15,207 nucleotides of DNA, taken from JBBDSH01 sp040905045. Its GTDB lineage: Bacteria > Pseudomonadota > Gammaproteobacteria > Eutrophobiales > Eutrophobiaceae. The position numbers and the translations under genes were made by a program. Shown in pieces: positions 14,522 to 15,207 of this stretch. The stretch is taken from positions 1 to 15,207 of the forward strand of contig JBBDSH010000103.1 of NCBI GenBank assembly GCA_040905045.1. The letters are read 5' to 3'. The notes below the pieces were generated by a model, which searched no databases, had not been told where the DNA came from, and saw only the letters and a program-made list of their open reading frames with translations. Positions within the stretch are counted from its first letter, which is position 1. Every line of letters begins with the position of its first letter.

Positions 14522-15207
14522 GTGAGCGGGCTCCGGGAGATCCTCATGGAAGGTTTTCAGGGCAATTTGCCCACCCCCCACCAACTGCAAGCCATCGCCG
14601 GTCTGACAGACGCTCAGGCGGCCGCGTACTGCTTTGCCAGCCCCGAGACCTACCGACGCTGGAAGCGTGACCGCAAACCCAACCCCGCGGCTCTGAGATT
14701 GCTCGCCATCCGTGCCGGCTGGGTACCGTGGCCCGGCTGGGAAAAATACCTGTTTTGCCGTGTCGATGGCCGCTTCTACCACGACGACCTGCGCGACGGA
14801 TTCGAGCCGGGCGACCTCCCCCGCGTGCACTGGCTGGAACAGGCCTTACGGGCACGGGAACGCCCGTTCAGGGTTGACCAGGGCGGCGGGCGGCTGGAGA
14901 ACAGCCAGGACAGGGACCGAGGCCGCGTCCTGGACTTCCCGGTTTCGCCAGAATCCGGTAATGCTGCGCTACACCATCGGGGCACCCCGAACGTGCCTCA
15001 GGGTCTGGTACGCGTCTCGCATTTTCCGCGTAAGGAGGCGCGGGAAATGAGGGCACCGGAAGCCTTTCAGCCGGAACCTGAACCGCCCCGGAGAGCAGCA
15101 GCGGGATGCGAAACCGGGATTTTGTGTTCGACTTGTTCCGTACATAGACAAGCCCAAGGGGCCGCCCCGGTACCCGCCGCTGCGCGGCGGGTACCAGAGC
15201 CCCCCGG
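14522..15207 (+). CDS. Phage-like regulatory protein, N-terminal HTH region; runs off the window
   Basis: This is an open reading frame of at least 228 codons with no stop before the window edge. The start is GTG at 14522, chosen because GGAGG (14509-14513) lies 8 bases before it; an ATG at 14546 is in frame. Residues about 17-60 (PTPHQLQAIAGLTDAQAAAYC...ETYRRWKRDRKPNPAALRLL) look like a helix-turn-helix of the kind in which a phage protein senses a T-W/Y-x-x-W segment. The next part, RAGWVPWPGWEKYLF and DGRFYHDDLRDGFEPGDL, resembles small regulatory proteins (DUF3653-like) of filamentous phages, judged from memory and not by a search. After about residue 125 the sequence is low-complexity and rich in Pro, Arg and Ala. 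The real protein may end earlier through a frameshift, or a second gene may begin at an ATG at 15047, which follows AAGGAGG at 15032-15038. Confidence 0.6.
   Translation, partial: MSGLREILMEGFQGNLPTPHQLQAIAGLTDAQAAAYCFASPETYRRWKRDRKPNPAALRLLAIRAGWVPWPGWEKYLFCRVDGRFYHDDLRDGFEPGDLPRVHWLEQALRARERPFRVDQGGGRLENSQDRDRGRVLDFPVSPESGNAALHHRGTPNVPQGLVRVSHFPRKEAREMRAPEAFQPEPEPPRRAAAGCETGILCSTCSVHRQAQGAAPVPAAARRVPEPP
15169..15195. other. Strong GC-rich hairpin at the window edge
   Basis: GGTACCCGCCGC (15169-15180) and GCGGCGGGTACC (15184-15195) are perfect 12-base arms around a TGC loop. No T-run follows within the window. In a filamentous-phage setting it could be a terminator, packaging signal or origin hairpin. 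It lies within the open frame described above, which casts doubt on coding there. Confidence 0.6.

Noticed and set aside
14479..14670. 63-codon forward frame starting with the ATG inside the dif site
   Set aside because: It has no ribosome-binding site, overlaps the GTG-started frame at 14522, and its sequence has no recognisable character.
14477..14830. 117-codon reverse frame across the dif site and phage-like gene
   Set aside because: It runs through the dif site, has no recognisable motif, and the forward frame has a better start with GGAGG.

Overview
The window looks like chromosomal DNA of a GC-rich gammaproteobacterium that respires at low oxygen. The evidence is a cbb3 cytochrome oxidase maturation locus, an FNR/ANR-type regulator, nitric-oxide-response genes, a proteobacterial glycolate oxidase (glcDEF), and a site that matches the Escherichia coli chromosome-dimer-resolution site dif at 26 of 28 positions. 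I cannot name a genus.

Layout. 1-220: non-coding lead-in, possibly with the last codons of an upstream gene. 221-3090: ccoI (copper P-type ATPase) and ccoS, separated by a 206-base spacer that holds a 172-base element with perfect 24-base terminal inverted repeats. 3101-3203: an intergenic palindrome that carries a small inserted REP-like unit. 3271-3996 (-): a TauE/SafE-family membrane protein. 4125-4568: an Hsp20 chaperone behind a perfect FNR box and followed by a strong terminator. 4648-5397 (-): the FNR/ANR regulator itself. 5509-8048: nnrS, nsrR, a 7Fe ferredoxin and a small exported protein of unknown function. The same 17-base operator-like sequence lies in front of both nsrR and the ferredoxin. 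8056-8247: a 192-base nested inverted-repeat (MITE-like) element. 8267-13221 (-): glcD, glcE and glcF, with a dienelactone-hydrolase-family gene of abnormal N-terminus lying in the opposite direction between glcD and glcE. 13419-14306 (-): a bile acid:sodium symporter (BASS) family transporter. 14460-14487: the dif-like site. From 14522 to the window edge: an open reading frame that resembles small phage regulators, which suggests an integrated filamentous phage (inovirus) using dif as its attachment site.

How it fits together. The first 8 kb reads as a micro-oxic and nitrosative-stress module: copper delivery and assembly of the high-affinity oxidase, the oxygen sensor, an FNR-controlled small heat-shock protein, and an NsrR-controlled NO response with a ferredoxin. 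The glc block oxidises glycolate to glyoxylate, and the neighbouring BASS carrier is a reasonable but unproven candidate for carrying glycolate or a related organic acid. The right end appears to be the replication terminus (dif) joined to a mobile element. Several short repeat families occupy almost every intergenic gap.
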